In this document: positions 9,250-20,607 of the stretch, in pieces | Numbering within the stretch: position 1 is the first letter of the stretch | Layout of the letters: every line of letters begins with the position of its first letter | Position numbers and translations under genes: made by a program | Assembly: GCF_030272615.1 (NCBI RefSeq) | Contig: NW_026729167.1 | Location: 47,501 to 77,500 of the forward strand | Direction of reading: 5' to 3' | From: Cryptomeria japonica | Taxonomy: Eukaryota > Streptophyta > Pinopsida > Cupressales > Cupressaceae | Length of the DNA stretch: 30,000 nt | The notes under the pieces: model-generated | Told to the model about the DNA's origin: nothing | The model's database searches: none | What the model saw: the letters and a program-made list of their open reading frames with translations, nothing else

Positions 9250-11432
9250 TGCGCACCTCGCTGCCCACCTTGGTGTGCTCCGAGGTGCCCACCACGGTGC
9301 GCTCCGAGGTGCCCACCACGGTGCGCAACGCCGGTGCGAACCCGGGAGCGCCCCGATGTGTGCTCCAAGGTGCGGCGTGCACGAAGCCGGACCCCGGTTT
9401 GCCCCGGGTGCGCACCTCGCGTGCACCTTGGTGCGCACACCTTGGCTGGGTTGCGCGGCCTGGTGGGCACCATGGTGCGCACCAAGGAGCGCTCCGAAGT
9501 GTGCTCCAAGGTGCGGCGTGCACGAAGTCCTAGCCCGGTTTGCCCCGGGTGCGCACCTTCGCCGCGGTGGGCACCATGGCGTGCACGAAGTCGGAGCCCG
9601 GTTTGCCCCGGGTGCGCACCTCGCGTGCACCTTCGCCGGGGTGGGCACCTCGGCTGGGTTGCGCGCCCTGGTGCGCACCAAGGAGCGCTCCGAAGTGTGC
9701 TCCAAGGTGCGGCGTGCACGAAGTCGGAGCCCGGTTTGCCCCGGGTGCGCACCTTCGCCGCGGTGGGCACCCTGGTGCGCACCATGGCGTGCACGAAGTC
9801 GGAGCCCGGTTTGCCCCGGGTGCGCACCTCGCGTGCACCTTCGGCGGGGTTGCGCGCCCTGGTGCGCACCAAGGAGCGCTCCGAAGTGTGCTCCAAGGTG
9901 CGGCGTGCACGAAGTCGGAGCCCGGTTTGCCCCGGGTGCGCACCTCGCGTGCACCTTCGGCGGGGTTGCGCGCCCTGGTGGGCACCATGGTGCGCACCAA
10001 GGAGCGCTCCGAAGTGTGCTCCAAGGTGCGGCGTGCACGAAGTCGGAGCCCGGTTTGCCCCGGGTGCGCACCTCGCGTGCACCTTCGCCGCGGTGGGCAC
10101 CATGGCGTGCACGAAGTCGGAGCCCGGTTTGCCCCGGGTGCGCACCTCGCGTGCACCTTCGCCGCGGTGGGCACCATGGCGTGCACGAAGTCGGAGCCCG
10201 GTTTGCCCCGGGTGCGCACCTCGCGTGCACCTTCGCTGGGGTGGGCACCTCGGCTGGGTTGCGCGCCCTGGTGCGCACCAAGGAGCGCTCCGAAGTGTGC
10301 TCCAAGGTGCGGCGTGCACGAAGTCGGAGCCCGGTTTGCCCCGGGTGCGCACCTCGCGTGCACCTTCGCCGCGGTGGGCACCATGGCGTGCACGAAGTCG
10401 GAGCCCGGTTTGCCCCGGGTGCGCACCCCGCGTGCACCTTCGCCGGGGTGGGCACCTCGGCTGGGTTGCGCGCCCTGGTGCGCACCAAGGAGCGCTCCGA
10501 AGTGTGCTCCAAGGTGCGGCGTGCACGAAGTCGGAGCCCGGTTTACCCCGGGTGCGCACCTCGCGTGCACCTTCGCCGCGGTGGGCACCTTGGCTGGGTT
10601 GGGCACCATTGAGCGCTCCGAAGTGTGCTCCAAGGTGCGCACCATGGCCCTCCAAGGTGCGCAGCATGGCGTGCACGAAGTCGGAGCCCGGTTTGCCCCG
10701 GGTGCGCACCTCGCGTGCACCTTCGCCAGGGTGGGCACCTCGGTGCGCACACCTTCTCAATGTTTTCTTGCCTTTTCTGGAAATTGGTGAAGGCAGCGCA
10801 TCAAAGGTGCGCACCTCGGTGTGCTCCGAGGTGCGAACCCGAGAGCGCTCCGAGGTGCCCACGAAGTCGAAAGTCGGGTTAATTGCATTGTTTTCCCCGG
10901 GTGCGCTCCGAGGTGCGCAACATCGGTGCGCACCAAGGAGGGCTCCGAAGTGTGCTCCAAGGTGCGCACGATTCGGAGCTCGGTTTGCCCGGGGTGCGCA
11001 CACCTTGGCTGGGTTGCGCACCCTTTGTGCGCTCCAAGGTGCGCACGAAGTCGGAGCTCGGTTTGCCCCGGGTGCGCACCTTCGCCAGGGTGCGCACCTT
11101 GATGCGCACGCCTTGGCTGGGCTGCGCACCTTGGTGGGCGCCATGGTGCGCACCTTTCGTGCGCTCCAAGGTGCGCACGAAGTCGGAGCTCGGTTTGCCC
11201 CGGGTGCGCACCTTGGTGGGCGCCATGGTGCACTCCGAGGTGCCCAAGATTGGTGCGCACCAAGGAGCGCTCCGAAGTGCGCTCCAAGGTGCGCAGGTGC
11301 GCGCGAAGTCGAAAGTTGGGTTAATTGTCCGGTTTGCCTCGGGTGCGCACCTTGCGTGCACCTTCGCCAGGGTGGGCGCCTTGGTGCGCACACCTTGGCT
11401 GGGCTGCGCACCCGGGCGCGCACACCTTGGCA
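9250..11432. repeat. GGTGCGCACC-rich module array, unit 2
   Basis: Copy of 3216-5324 with one additional 74-bp module: the stretch starting CATGGCGTGC at 10101 is repeated at 10175. Private changes include GTTTACCCCGG near 10545 and CTTCGCTGGGG near 10236. Confidence 0.9.
10101..10248. repeat. Duplicated 74-bp module unique to unit 2
   Basis: Two adjacent 74-bp copies (10101-10174 and 10175-10248) that differ at one C/T near the end. Units 1 and 3 have a single copy at the same place (about 4067-4140 in unit 1). This accounts for all but 1 bp of the length difference of unit 2. Confidence 0.9.
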
Positions 11433-11538
11433 CCCGCGTTTCCTTCATTTTAAATTTTTTTTTTTTACAATCTCTCAAGTGGGAAATTCTATAATCTCAA
11501 CTTTTTTTGCCTTTTCAGGAAACTTTTGAATGGAGCGC

Positions 11539-11980
11539 ATCATTGGTGCGCTCCGAAGTGTGCTCCAAGGTGCGCACCTCTGGTGTGCTCCAAAGCTCTC
11601 TCCAGCTGCGTGCACCTGCCCCGGCCGCGCACCCGGCCCCGCCCAGCTTCGCTCACCTGTCCCGGGCGTCTGGTGCGGAACCTTAGAGTAAGAAACATCA
11701 CCGTGCACCTTGGCCAACGTGCGCGACTCGACCGAGCGCGCACTGGCCGAGGTGCACACCGATTTCACCTGGGTGCGCGCGCAGCACCTCGGGCGCACCG
11801 GGGTGCGCGCACAACGCCCGGGTTGCACCGTGGCCTGTGTGCTCGGGGCGCCTCGGGTGCGCGCTCGGTGTCGCCCCCCGCGCGCGCGGTAGTGCGGGCA
11901 GCGCACCCCGGCCCGGCCCGGCCCCGACGAGAACGCAAACGGGCAAAAGGTTTATTCAAATAGCATTGCGACGCCCGGCG
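11539..11980. other. GC-rich spacer 3' of the 5S gene, unit 2
   Basis: Copy of 5431-5871 with one extra C in the run near 11875. Confidence 0.6.
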
Positions 11981-11993
11981 AAAAACTAAAAAA
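11981..11993 (-). terminator. Pol III terminator of 5S unit 2
   Basis: Two T-runs in tandem on the minus strand: six T residues directly after the gene (11988-11993) and five more at 11981-11985. One G to A change relative to units 1 and 3 makes the proximal run uninterrupted, which should shorten the primary transcript. Confidence 0.8.
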
Positions 11994-12111
11994 GGGTGCA
12001 ACACCGGGACTTCCCGGGAGGTCACCCATCCCAGTACTACTCCGGCCCAAGCGCGCTTAACTGCGGAGTTCTGATGGGATCCGGTGCACTAACGCTGGTA
12101 TGATCGCACCC
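11994..12111 (-). rRNA. 5S ribosomal RNA gene, unit 2
   Basis: Its 118-nt coding sequence looks identical to the copy in unit 1, with the same A box, intermediate element and C box. It differs just downstream: the gene is followed directly by a run of six T residues, where units 1 and 3 have TTTCTT. Its upstream flank is unchanged. Confidence 0.97.
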
Positions 12112-12139
12112 GTTATGAGCTTGTCGCAGTGTGTACTTA
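12112..12139 (-). promoter_or_regulatory. 5S upstream flank, unit 2
   Basis: Same 28 bases as in unit 1: TAAGTA at -28 and C at -1. Confidence 0.35.
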
Positions 12140-12508
12140 GCAAACCGCGACCCACGTGCGAATCCACCCCGGCCACCCACCCCCGTCGAGGTGCACACCC
12201 TCCCTCGCGAAGTGCGCCCCGTTCGCCAAGTGTGAGCCCTGCCCGGGTGCGCGCACCTTGCTAGGGCGTCGGGTGTGCACCCGGCCCGGCCTACGTGCGT
12301 GCACCTGGACGGGGCGTCGTGTGCGTGCAGTGTCCCGTCTGCAACGCGGTGCCCACACACCACCTCGGGCGCAACGACCTGCGCTCACATGTGGGCCGAG
12401 TGCACCTTGGTGCATGTTCGGGGCGCCTCGGGTGCACGCTCGATCTTGCCCCGGTGCACCAAGGCGCTCGGTTTGCCCCGGGTGCGCACTTGGTGCAAGG
12501 TGGGCACC

Positions 12509-12843
12509 CAAAATAGGGATCAAGCACCAAAACACAAGTTTCGGGATGCAAAATGGGACCCAAGGACCACAAATGCGTTCCAAGACCCATGATGGGTCCA
12601 CGAGAACAAAAATGTGTTCCGAGACTTAATAAACAAATATTGGGTTTTAGGAGAAGAAACATGCTCTGATGCCCAAAACGAGAATCGACCCCGAAAAGGC
12701 CACAGGCCAAAAGTGGGATGCGAGACAAAAAAAAATGGGACCCGAGGACCAAAATTGGGTTCCCAGGTCGAAGACAGGGCAACCGGACAAGAAACGACCT
12801 CTAAGGCTCGAAATGAGTCCCGACGACTAAAACTTGACAAGAA
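12509..12843. other. A-rich spacer segment, unit 3
   Basis: Copy of 366-700; no gene seen. Confidence 0.6.
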
Positions 12844-13383
12844 GCACCCATCAGGCACCCAACTCGACACCCATGGGATGCCGACCCACCCGGGCTTCCA
12901 CCTAGCACACCTTGGCACCCACCCACCCTCGCACCCAACCTCGCACCCAACTTAGCACCTTTGAACCCACATTGGCACTCACCCTGACCCTGGCACCTTG
13001 GAACCCACATTGGCACTCACCTTGACCCTGGCACCCACCTTTGCACTCACCTTGGGACCCACCCTGGCTCCCACCTCGGCACCCACCCAGACACCCACCT
13101 TGGTTCCTTGGCACCCACCTTGGATCCTTGGCACCCACCCCGACACCCACCTTGGCACGCAACTTGGCTACTTGCCACCCACCTTGGCTCCTTGACGCCC
13201 ACCCCGACAACCACCCCGTGACCTACCCTGGCTAGGGTTGGTGCACACCCACCCTGGTGCCCACCTTGGCACCCACCCCATGACCCACCTTGGCACGCAC
13301 CTTAGTACCCACCCCGTTACCCACCCTAAGACCCACCCCGTGACCCACCTTGGCCAGGGTGGGTGCCTTGGTGCGCACAACTT
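12844..13383. repeat. CACCC minisatellite, unit 3
   Basis: Copy of 701-1240 with a G to A change near 13329. Confidence 0.85.
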
Positions 13384-15358
13384 GCCTGGGCTGCACACCA
13401 GGGCGGGCTCAAGATGGCACCCGCGTTCCGTTTTTTTCACTATCTTTCAAAACGGAAATTTTAAAATCTCGTTTTTTTTTTTTTTTTGCCTTTTCTGGAA
13501 ATTAGTGAAGGCAGCGCATCAAAGGTGCGCAATGCTGGTGCGAACCCGGGAGCGCTCCGATGTGTGCTCCAAGGTGCGGCGTGCACGAAGTCCGAGCCCG
13601 GCTTGCCCCGGGTGCGCACCTCGCGTGCACCTTCGCCGGGGTGAGCACCTTGGCTGGGTTGCGCGCCCTGGTGCGCACCAAGGAGCGCTCTGAAGTGTGC
13701 TCCAAGGTGCGGCGTGCACGAAGTCGGAGCTCGGTTTGCCCCGGGTGTGCACCTCGGGTGCGCACCTCGCGTGCACCTTCGCTGCGGTGGGCACCTTGGC
13801 TGGGTTGCGCGCCTTGGTGGGCACCATGCAGTGCACGAAGTCGGAGCCCGGTTTGCCCCGGGCGCGCACCTCCGCCAGGGTGGGCACCTTGGTGCGCACA
13901 ACTTGCCTGGGCTGCGCACCAGGAAGGGCTCAAGATGGCACCCGCGTTCCGTTTTTTTCACTATCTTTCAGAACGGAAATTTTAAAATATCGTTTTTTTT
14001 TGCCTTTTCTGGAAATTAGTGAAGGCAGCGCATCAAAGGTGCGCAACGCTGGTGCGAACCTGGGAGCGCTCCGATGTGTGCTCCAAGGTGCGGCGTGCAC
14101 GAAGTCGGAGCCCGGTTTGCCCCGGGTGCGCCCTGGTGGGCACCATGGTGCGCACCAAGGAGCGCTCCGAAGTGTGCTCCAAGGTGCGGCCTGCACGAAG
14201 TCGGAGCCCGGTTTGCCCCGGGCGTGCACCGCGGGTGGGCACCTTGGTGCGCATGCCTTGCCTGGGCTGCGCACCAGGGCGGGCTCAAGATGGCACCCGC
14301 GTTCCGTTTTTTTCACTATCTTTCAAAACGGAAATTTTAAAATCTCATTTTTTTTTGCCTTTTCTGGAAATTAGTGAAGGCAGCGCATCAAAGGTGCGCA
14401 CCTCGCTGCCCACCACGGTGCGCAACGCCGGTGGGCACCCGGGAGTGCTTCGAAGTGTGCTCCAAGGTGCTGCGTGCACGTTGTCGGAGCCCGGTTTGCC
14501 CCGGGTGCGCACCTCGCGTGCACCTTCGTCGGGGTGGGCACCTTGGCTGGGTTTGCCCCGGCTGCGCTCCGAAGCGGGGTTATTGGAGCGCCGCCTCTTT
14601 TTTTGTCGGAGCGTTTGGTGGGGTTTCTCGCATTGGCTCTTCCCAGGCCCGGTTGCCACCCTGGCGCGCACGAAGTCGGAAGTAGGGTTAATTGCCCGGG
14701 TGCGCACCTTTGCCAGGGTGGGCACCTTACCTGGGCTGTGCACCAGGGCGGGCTCAAGATGGCACCCGCGTTCCGTTTTTTTCACTATCTTTCAAAACGG
14801 AAATTTTAAAATCTCCTCTTTTTTTTGCCTTTTCTGGAAATTAGTGAAGGCAGCGCATCAAAGGTGCGCACCTCGCTGCCCACCTTGGTGTGCTCTGAGG
14901 TGCGCACCCGGGAGCGCTACGAAGTGTGCTCCAAGGTGCGGCGTGCACGTTGTCGGAGCCCGGTTTGCCCCGGGTGCGCACCTCGCCTGCACCTTGGCCG
15001 GGGTGGGCACCCTGGCTGGGTTTGCCCAGGGTGCGCTCCGAAGCGGGGTTACTGGAGCGCCCCCTCTTTTTTTGTCAGAGCGTTTGGTGGGGTTTCTCGC
15101 ATTGGCTCTTCCCAGGCCCGGTTGTTGGGTGCGCTCCCACCCTGGCGCGCGCGAAGTTGGAAGTTGGGTTAATTGCCCGGGCGCGCACCTTCGCCAGGGT
15201 GGGCACCTTGGTGCGCACACCTTGGCTGGGCTGCGCACCAGGGCGGGCTCAAGATGGCACCAGCATTCCCTTTTTCTCACTATCTTTCAAAACGGAAATT
15301 TTAAAATCTCATTTTCTTTTGCCTTTTATGGAAATTAGTGAAGGCATCGCATCAAAGG
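13384..15358. repeat. Five poly-T hairpin modules, unit 3
   Basis: Copy of 1241-3215. The hairpins lie at 13426-13457, 13947-13978, 14302-14333, 14771-14802 and 15266-15297. It shares the C-interrupted last T-run with unit 2. Confidence 0.85.
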
Positions 15359-17467
15359 TGCGCACCTCGCTGCCCACCTTGGTGTGCTCCGAGGTGCCCA
15401 CCACGGTGCGCTCCGAGGTGCCCACCACGGTGCGCAACGCCGGTGCGAACCCGGGAGCGCCCCGATGTGTGCTCCAAGGTGCGGCGTGCACGAAGCCGGA
15501 CCCCGGTTTGCCCCGGGTGCGCACCTCGCGTGCACCTTGGTGCGCACACCTTGGCTGGGTTGCGCGGCCTGGTGGGCACCATGGTGCGCACCAAGGAGCG
15601 CTCCGAAGTGTGCTCCAAGGTGCGGCGTGCACGAAGTCCTAGCCCGGTTTGCCCCGGGTGCGCACCTTCGCCGCGGTGGGCACCATGGCGTGCACGAAGT
15701 CGGAGCCCGGTTTGCCCCGGGTGCGCACCTCGCGTGCACCTTCGCCGGGGTGGGCACCTCGGCTGGGTTGCGCGCCCTGGTGCGCACCAAGGAGCGCTCC
15801 GAAGTGTGCTCCAAGGTGCGGCGTGCACGAAGTCGGAGCCCGGTTTGCCCCGGGTGCGCACCTTCGCCGCGGTGGGCACCCTGGTGCGCACCATGGCGTG
15901 CACGAAGTCGGAGCCCGGTTTGCCCCGGGTGCGCACCTCGCGTGCACCTTCGGCGGGGTTGCGCGCCCTGGTGCGCACCAAGGAGCGCTCCGAAGTGTGC
16001 TCCAAGGTGCGGCGTGCACGAAGTCGGAGCCCGGTTTGCCCCGGGTGCGCACCTTGCGTGCACCTTCGGCGGGGTTGCGCGCCCTGGTGGGCACCATGGT
16101 GCGCACCAAGGAGCGCTCCGAAGTGTGCTCCAAGGTGCGGCGTGCACGAAGTCGGAGCCCGGTTTGCCCCGGGTGCGCACCTCGCGTGCACCTTCGCCGC
16201 GGTGGGCACCATGGCGTGCACGAAGTCGGAGCCCGGTTTGCCCCGGGTGCGCACCTCGCGTGCACCTTCGCCGGGGTGGGCACCTCGGCTGGGTTGCGCG
16301 CCCTGGTGCGCACCAAGGAGCGCTCCGAAGTGTGCTCCAAGGTGCGGCGTGCACGAAGTCGGAGCCCGGTTTGCCCCGGGTGCGCACCTCGCGTGCACCT
16401 TCGCCGCGGTGGGCACCATGGCGTGCACGAAGTCGGAGCCCGGTTTGCCTCGGGTGCGCACCCCGCGTGCACCTTCGCCGGGGTGGGCACCTCGGCTGGG
16501 TTGCGCGCCCTGGTGCGCACCAAGGAGCGCTCCGAAGTGTGCTCCAAGGTGCGGCGTGCACGAAGTCGGAGCCCGGTTTGCCCCGGGTGCGCACCTCGCG
16601 TGCACCTTCGCCGCGGTGGGCACCTTGGCTGGGTTGGGCACCATTGAGCGCTCCGAAGTGTGCTCCAAGGTGCGCACCATGGCCCTCCAAGGTGCGCAGC
16701 ATGGCGTGCACGAAGTCGGAGCCCGGTTTGCCCCGGGTGCGCACCTCGCGTGCACCTTCGCCAGGGTGGGCACCTCGGTGCGCACACCTTCTCAATGTTT
16801 TCTTGCCTTTTCTGGAAATTGGTGAAGGCAGCGCATCAAAGGTGCGCACCTCGGTGTGCTCCGAGGTGCGAACCCGAGAGCGCTCCGAGGTGCCCACGAA
16901 GTCGAAAGTCGGGTTAATTGCATTGTTTTCCCCGGGTGCGCTCCGAGGTGCGCAACATCGGTGCGCACCAAGGAGGGCTCCGAAGTGTGCTCCAAGGTGC
17001 GCACGATTCGGAGCTCGGTTTGCCCGGGGTGCGCACACCTTGGCTGGGTTGCGCACCCTTTGTGCGCTCCAAGGTGCGCACGAAGTCGGAGCTCGGTTTG
17101 CCCCGGGTGCGCACCTTCGCCAGGGTGCGCACCTTGATGCGCACGCCTTGGCTGGGCTGCGCACCTTGGTGGGCGCCATGGTGCGCACCTTTCGTGCGCT
17201 CCAAGGTGCGCACGAAGTCGGAGCTCGGTTTGCCCCGGGTGCGCACCTTGGTGGGCGCCATGGTGCACTCCGAGGTGCCCAAGATTGGTGCGCAACAAGG
17301 AGCGCTCCGAAGTGCGCTCCAAGGTGCGCAGGTGCGCGCGAAGTCGAAAGTTGGGTTAATTGTCCGGTTTGCCTCGGGTGCGCACCTTGCGTGCACCTTC
17401 GCCAGGGTGGGCGCCTTGGTGCGCACACCTTGGCTGGGCTGCGCACCCGGGCGCGCACACCTTGGCA
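15359..17467. repeat. GGTGCGCACC-rich module array, unit 3
   Basis: Copy of 3216-5324 without the extra module of unit 2. Confidence 0.9.
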
Positions 17468-17573
17468 CCCGCGTTTCCTTCATTTTAAATTTTTTTTTTT
17501 TACAATCTCTCAAGTGGGAAATTCTATAATCTCAACTTTTTTTGCCTTTTCAGGAAACTTTTGAATGGAGCGC

Positions 17574-18014
17574 ATCATTGGTGCGCTCCGAAGTGTGCTC
17601 CAAGGTGCGCACCTCTGGTGTGCTCCAAAGCTCTCTCCAGCTGCGTGCACCTGCCCCGGCCGCGCACCCGGCCCCGCCCAGCTTCGCTCACCTGTCCCGG
17701 GCGTCTGGTGCGGAACCTTAGAGTAAGAAACATCACCGTGCACCTTGGCCAACGTGCGCGACTCGACCGAGCGCGCACTGGCCGAGGTGCACACCGATTT
17801 CACCTGGGTGCGCGCGCAGCACCTCGGGCGCACCGGGGTGCGCGCACAACGCCCGGGTTGCACCGTGGCCTGTGTGCTCGGGGCGCCTCGGGTGCGCGCT
17901 CGGTGTCGCCCCCGCGCGCGCGGTAGTGCGGGCAGCGCACCCCGGCCCGGCCCGGCCCCGACGAGAACGCAAACGGGCAAAAGGTTTATTCAAATAGCAT
18001 TGCGACGCCCGGCG
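17574..18014. other. GC-rich spacer 3' of the 5S gene, unit 3
   Basis: Copy of 5431-5871 with no length change. Confidence 0.6.
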
Positions 18015-18027
18015 AAAAACTAAGAAA
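18015..18027 (-). terminator. Pol III terminator of 5S unit 3
   Basis: Same sequence as in unit 1: an interrupted TTTC directly after the gene and five T residues a few bases on (18015-18019). Confidence 0.8.
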
Positions 18028-18145
18028 GGGTGCAACACCGGGACTTCCCGGGAGGTCACCCATCCCAGTACTACTCCGGCCCAAGCGCGCTTAACTGCGG
18101 AGTTCTGATGGGATCCGGTGCACTAACGCTGGTATGATCGCACCC
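18028..18145 (-). rRNA. 5S ribosomal RNA gene, unit 3
   Basis: Its 118-nt sequence looks identical to the other two, with an intact internal control region and intact terminal helix (GGGTGC paired with GCACCC). It is the last 5S gene before the array breaks off in the truncated fourth unit. It is therefore the one nearest the Pol I promoter-like region, about 2.7 kb away and pointing away from it. Confidence 0.97.
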
Positions 18146-18173
18146 GTTATGAGCTTGTCGCAGTGTGTACTTA
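18146..18173 (-). promoter_or_regulatory. 5S upstream flank, unit 3
   Basis: Same 28 bases as in unit 1: TAAGTA at -28 and C at -1. Confidence 0.35.
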
Positions 18174-18177
18174 GCAA

Positions 18178-19400
18178 ACCGCGACCCACGTGCGAATCCA
18201 CCCCGGCCACCCACCCCCGTCGAGGTGCACACCCTCCCTCGCGAAGTGCGCCCCGTTCGCCAAGTGTGAGCCCTGCCCGGGTGCGCGCACCTTGCTAGGG
18301 CGTCGGGTGTGCACCCGGCCCGGCCTACGTGCGTGCACCTGGACGGGGCGTCGTGTGCGTGCAGTGTCCCGTCTGCAACGCGGTGCCCACACACCACCTC
18401 GGGCGCAACGACCTGCGCTCACATGTGGGCCGAGTGCACCTTGGTGCATGTTCGGGGCGCCTCGGGTGCACGCTCGATCTTGCCCCGGTGCACCAAGGCG
18501 CTCGGTTTGCCCCGGGTGCGCACTTGGTGCAAGGTGGGCACCCAAAATAGGGATCAAGCACCAAAACACAAGTTTCGGGATGCAAAATGGGACCCAAGGA
18601 CCACAAATGCGTTCCAAGACCCATGATGGGTCCACGAGAACAAAAATGTGTTCCGAGACTTAATAAACAAATATTGGGTTTTAGGAGAAGAAACATGCTC
18701 TGATGCCCAAAACGAGAATCGACCCCGAAAAGGCCACAGGCCAAAAGTGGGATGCGAGACAAAAAAAAATGGGACCCGAGGACCAAAATTGGGTTCCCAG
18801 GTCGAAGACAGGGCAACCGGACAAGAAACGACCTCTAAGGCTCGAAATGAGTCCCGACGACTAAAACTTGACAAGAAGCACCCATCAGGCACCCAACTCG
18901 ACACCCATGGGATGCCGACCCACCCGGGCTTCCACCTAGCACACCTTGGCACCCACCCACCCTCGCACCCAACCTCGCACCCAACTTAGCACCTTTGAAC
19001 CCACATTGGCACTCACCCTGACCCTGGCACCTTGGAACCCACATTGGCACTCACCTTGACCCTGGCACCCACCTTTGCACTCACCTTGGGACCCACCCTG
19101 GCTCCCACCTCGGCACCCACCCAGACACCCACCTTGGTTCCTTGGCACCCACCTTGGATCCTTGGCACCCACCCCGACACCCACCTTGGCACGCAACTTG
19201 GCTACTTGCCACCCACCTTGGCTCCTTGACGCCCACCCCGACAACCACCCCGTGACCTACCCTGGCTAGGGTTGGTGCACACCCACCCTGGTGCCCACCT
19301 TGGCACCCACCCCATGACCCACCTTGGCACGCACCTTAGTACCCACCCTGTTACCCACCCTAGGACCCACCCCGTGACCCACCTTGGCCAGGGTGGGTGC
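18178..19400. repeat. Truncated fourth copy of the 5S unit
   Basis: It matches positions 1-1223 of unit 1 up to 19400 and then switches abruptly. Unit 1 continues with CTTGGTGCGC, whereas this copy continues with ACCCACCCTG. The copy therefore keeps the 5S upstream flank, the A-rich stretch and the minisatellite. It has lost the poly-T modules, the GGTGCGCACC array and the 5S gene. The break lies inside the minisatellite, consistent with unequal exchange between CACCC repeats. Confidence 0.9.
18543..18877. other. A-rich spacer segment, truncated unit 4
   Basis: Copy of 366-700, retained whole in the truncated unit; no gene seen. Confidence 0.6.
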
Positions 19401-20607
19401 ACCCACCCTGGTGCCCACCTTGGCACCCACCCATCCTAGCACCCAGCCTGTGACCGGGCTTGGAACCCAACCTTGCACCCGTCTTGGCCAGTGTGGGTGC
19501 GCACCCATCCTGGCACCCACGTTGTGACACACCCTTTAACCCACGCACCCTAGCAGCCACGTTGGCACCCACCTTGGAACACAACCTAGCAACTTGGCAC
19601 CCACCCCGTGACCCACCTTGGCATCCACCATAGCAGTCGCCCACTTGGCACCCACCTTGGAACCCAAGTTGGCACCCACCTCGGCACCCACCTTGACACT
19701 TGTGGACCCACCTTGCCACTCACCCTAGCATCGACCCATCCTAGCACCCACCCTGGCACCTTTGCACCCTAGCACTCACCCATCCTAGCACCTAACCTGT
19801 GACCCACCTTGACACTCACCCTCGCACCCACCTTGGAACCCAACCTAGCACCCACCCACCCTGACACCAACCCTAGCACCTACCCACCCTTGCACCCACC
19901 CTGTGACCCATCTTGGCACCCACCCATCCTACCACTCAACCTATCACCCACCTTCTCACCCACCTTGGCATCCACCTTAGCACCCACCCACACTGGCACC
20001 TTGGCACCCACCTCGGGCAAGGTGGGTGCACACCCACCCTGACACCCAATTTAGAACCAACCGAGCATGTTACCCACCTTGGCACCCACATTGCAGCCCA
20101 CCCTAGTACCCACCCTATGACCCACATTGGCATCCACACCCTAGCACCCAGGCACCTCGACACCCGCCTTGACACGCACCCTAGCACTAAACCTGTGACC
20201 CACCTTGGAACTCACCCTAGAACCCACCCACCCTGTGAACCACCTTGGCATCCACCTTAGCACCCACCCACCTTGGCACCCACTCTAGCACTCACCCATC
20301 CTAACACCCAACTTGTTACCCACCTTGGCACCCGCCCTCGCGTCCACCTTGAAACCCACCCTAGCACCCACCCACGCAGGAGCCCACCTTGGCACCCAAC
20401 CTAACACCCACGCATCCTGGCACCCAACTTGTGACCCACCTTGGAACCCACCCTAGTACCCACCTTTGAACCCACTATATCACCAACCCACCTTGGCACC
20501 CACCCTATGACCCTCTTTGGAATCCACCCTAGCACGCACCCACCCTGGCACCCACCATGGAGCGCACCCTAGCACCCACCCACCTCGGCACGCACCTCAA
20601 CACCCAC
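18878..20607. repeat. Expanded CACCC minisatellite
   Basis: Up to 19400 this is the unit minisatellite. Beyond that, about 1.2 kb of the same kind of repeat (CACCCACCTTGGCACC, CACCCTAGCACCCA) has no counterpart in units 1-3. The extra part is more varied, with phrases such as CCTGTGACCCACC and CATCCTAGCACC, and so is probably older than the near-identical 5S units. It ends at 20607, where promoter-unit sequence begins. No gene is present. Confidence 0.85.

Larger units (their letters stand above)
6035..12143. repeat. 5S-bearing tandem spacer unit 2 (6109 bp)
   Basis: Second copy. It is 75 bp longer than its neighbours: one extra 74-bp module at 10101-10248 and one extra C in the C-run near 11875. 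It shares some single-base variants with unit 3 against unit 1 (for example an accctgg variant near 9033, against acccagg near 2999). At other sites unit 1 and unit 3 agree against it. Confidence 0.95.
12144..18177. repeat. 5S-bearing tandem spacer unit 3 (6034 bp)
   Basis: Third complete copy, the same length as unit 1, lacking the extra 74-bp module of unit 2. Private changes include G to A near 13329, C to T at a CpG near 16054 and near 16449, and C to A near 17295. Confidence 0.95.

Noticed and set aside
1-18177. Tandem 6-kb units as a pure assembly artefact
   Set aside because: The copies differ by a 74-bp module, a 1-bp indel and scattered substitutions, so they are distinct. Their true number still cannot be judged from this sequence.
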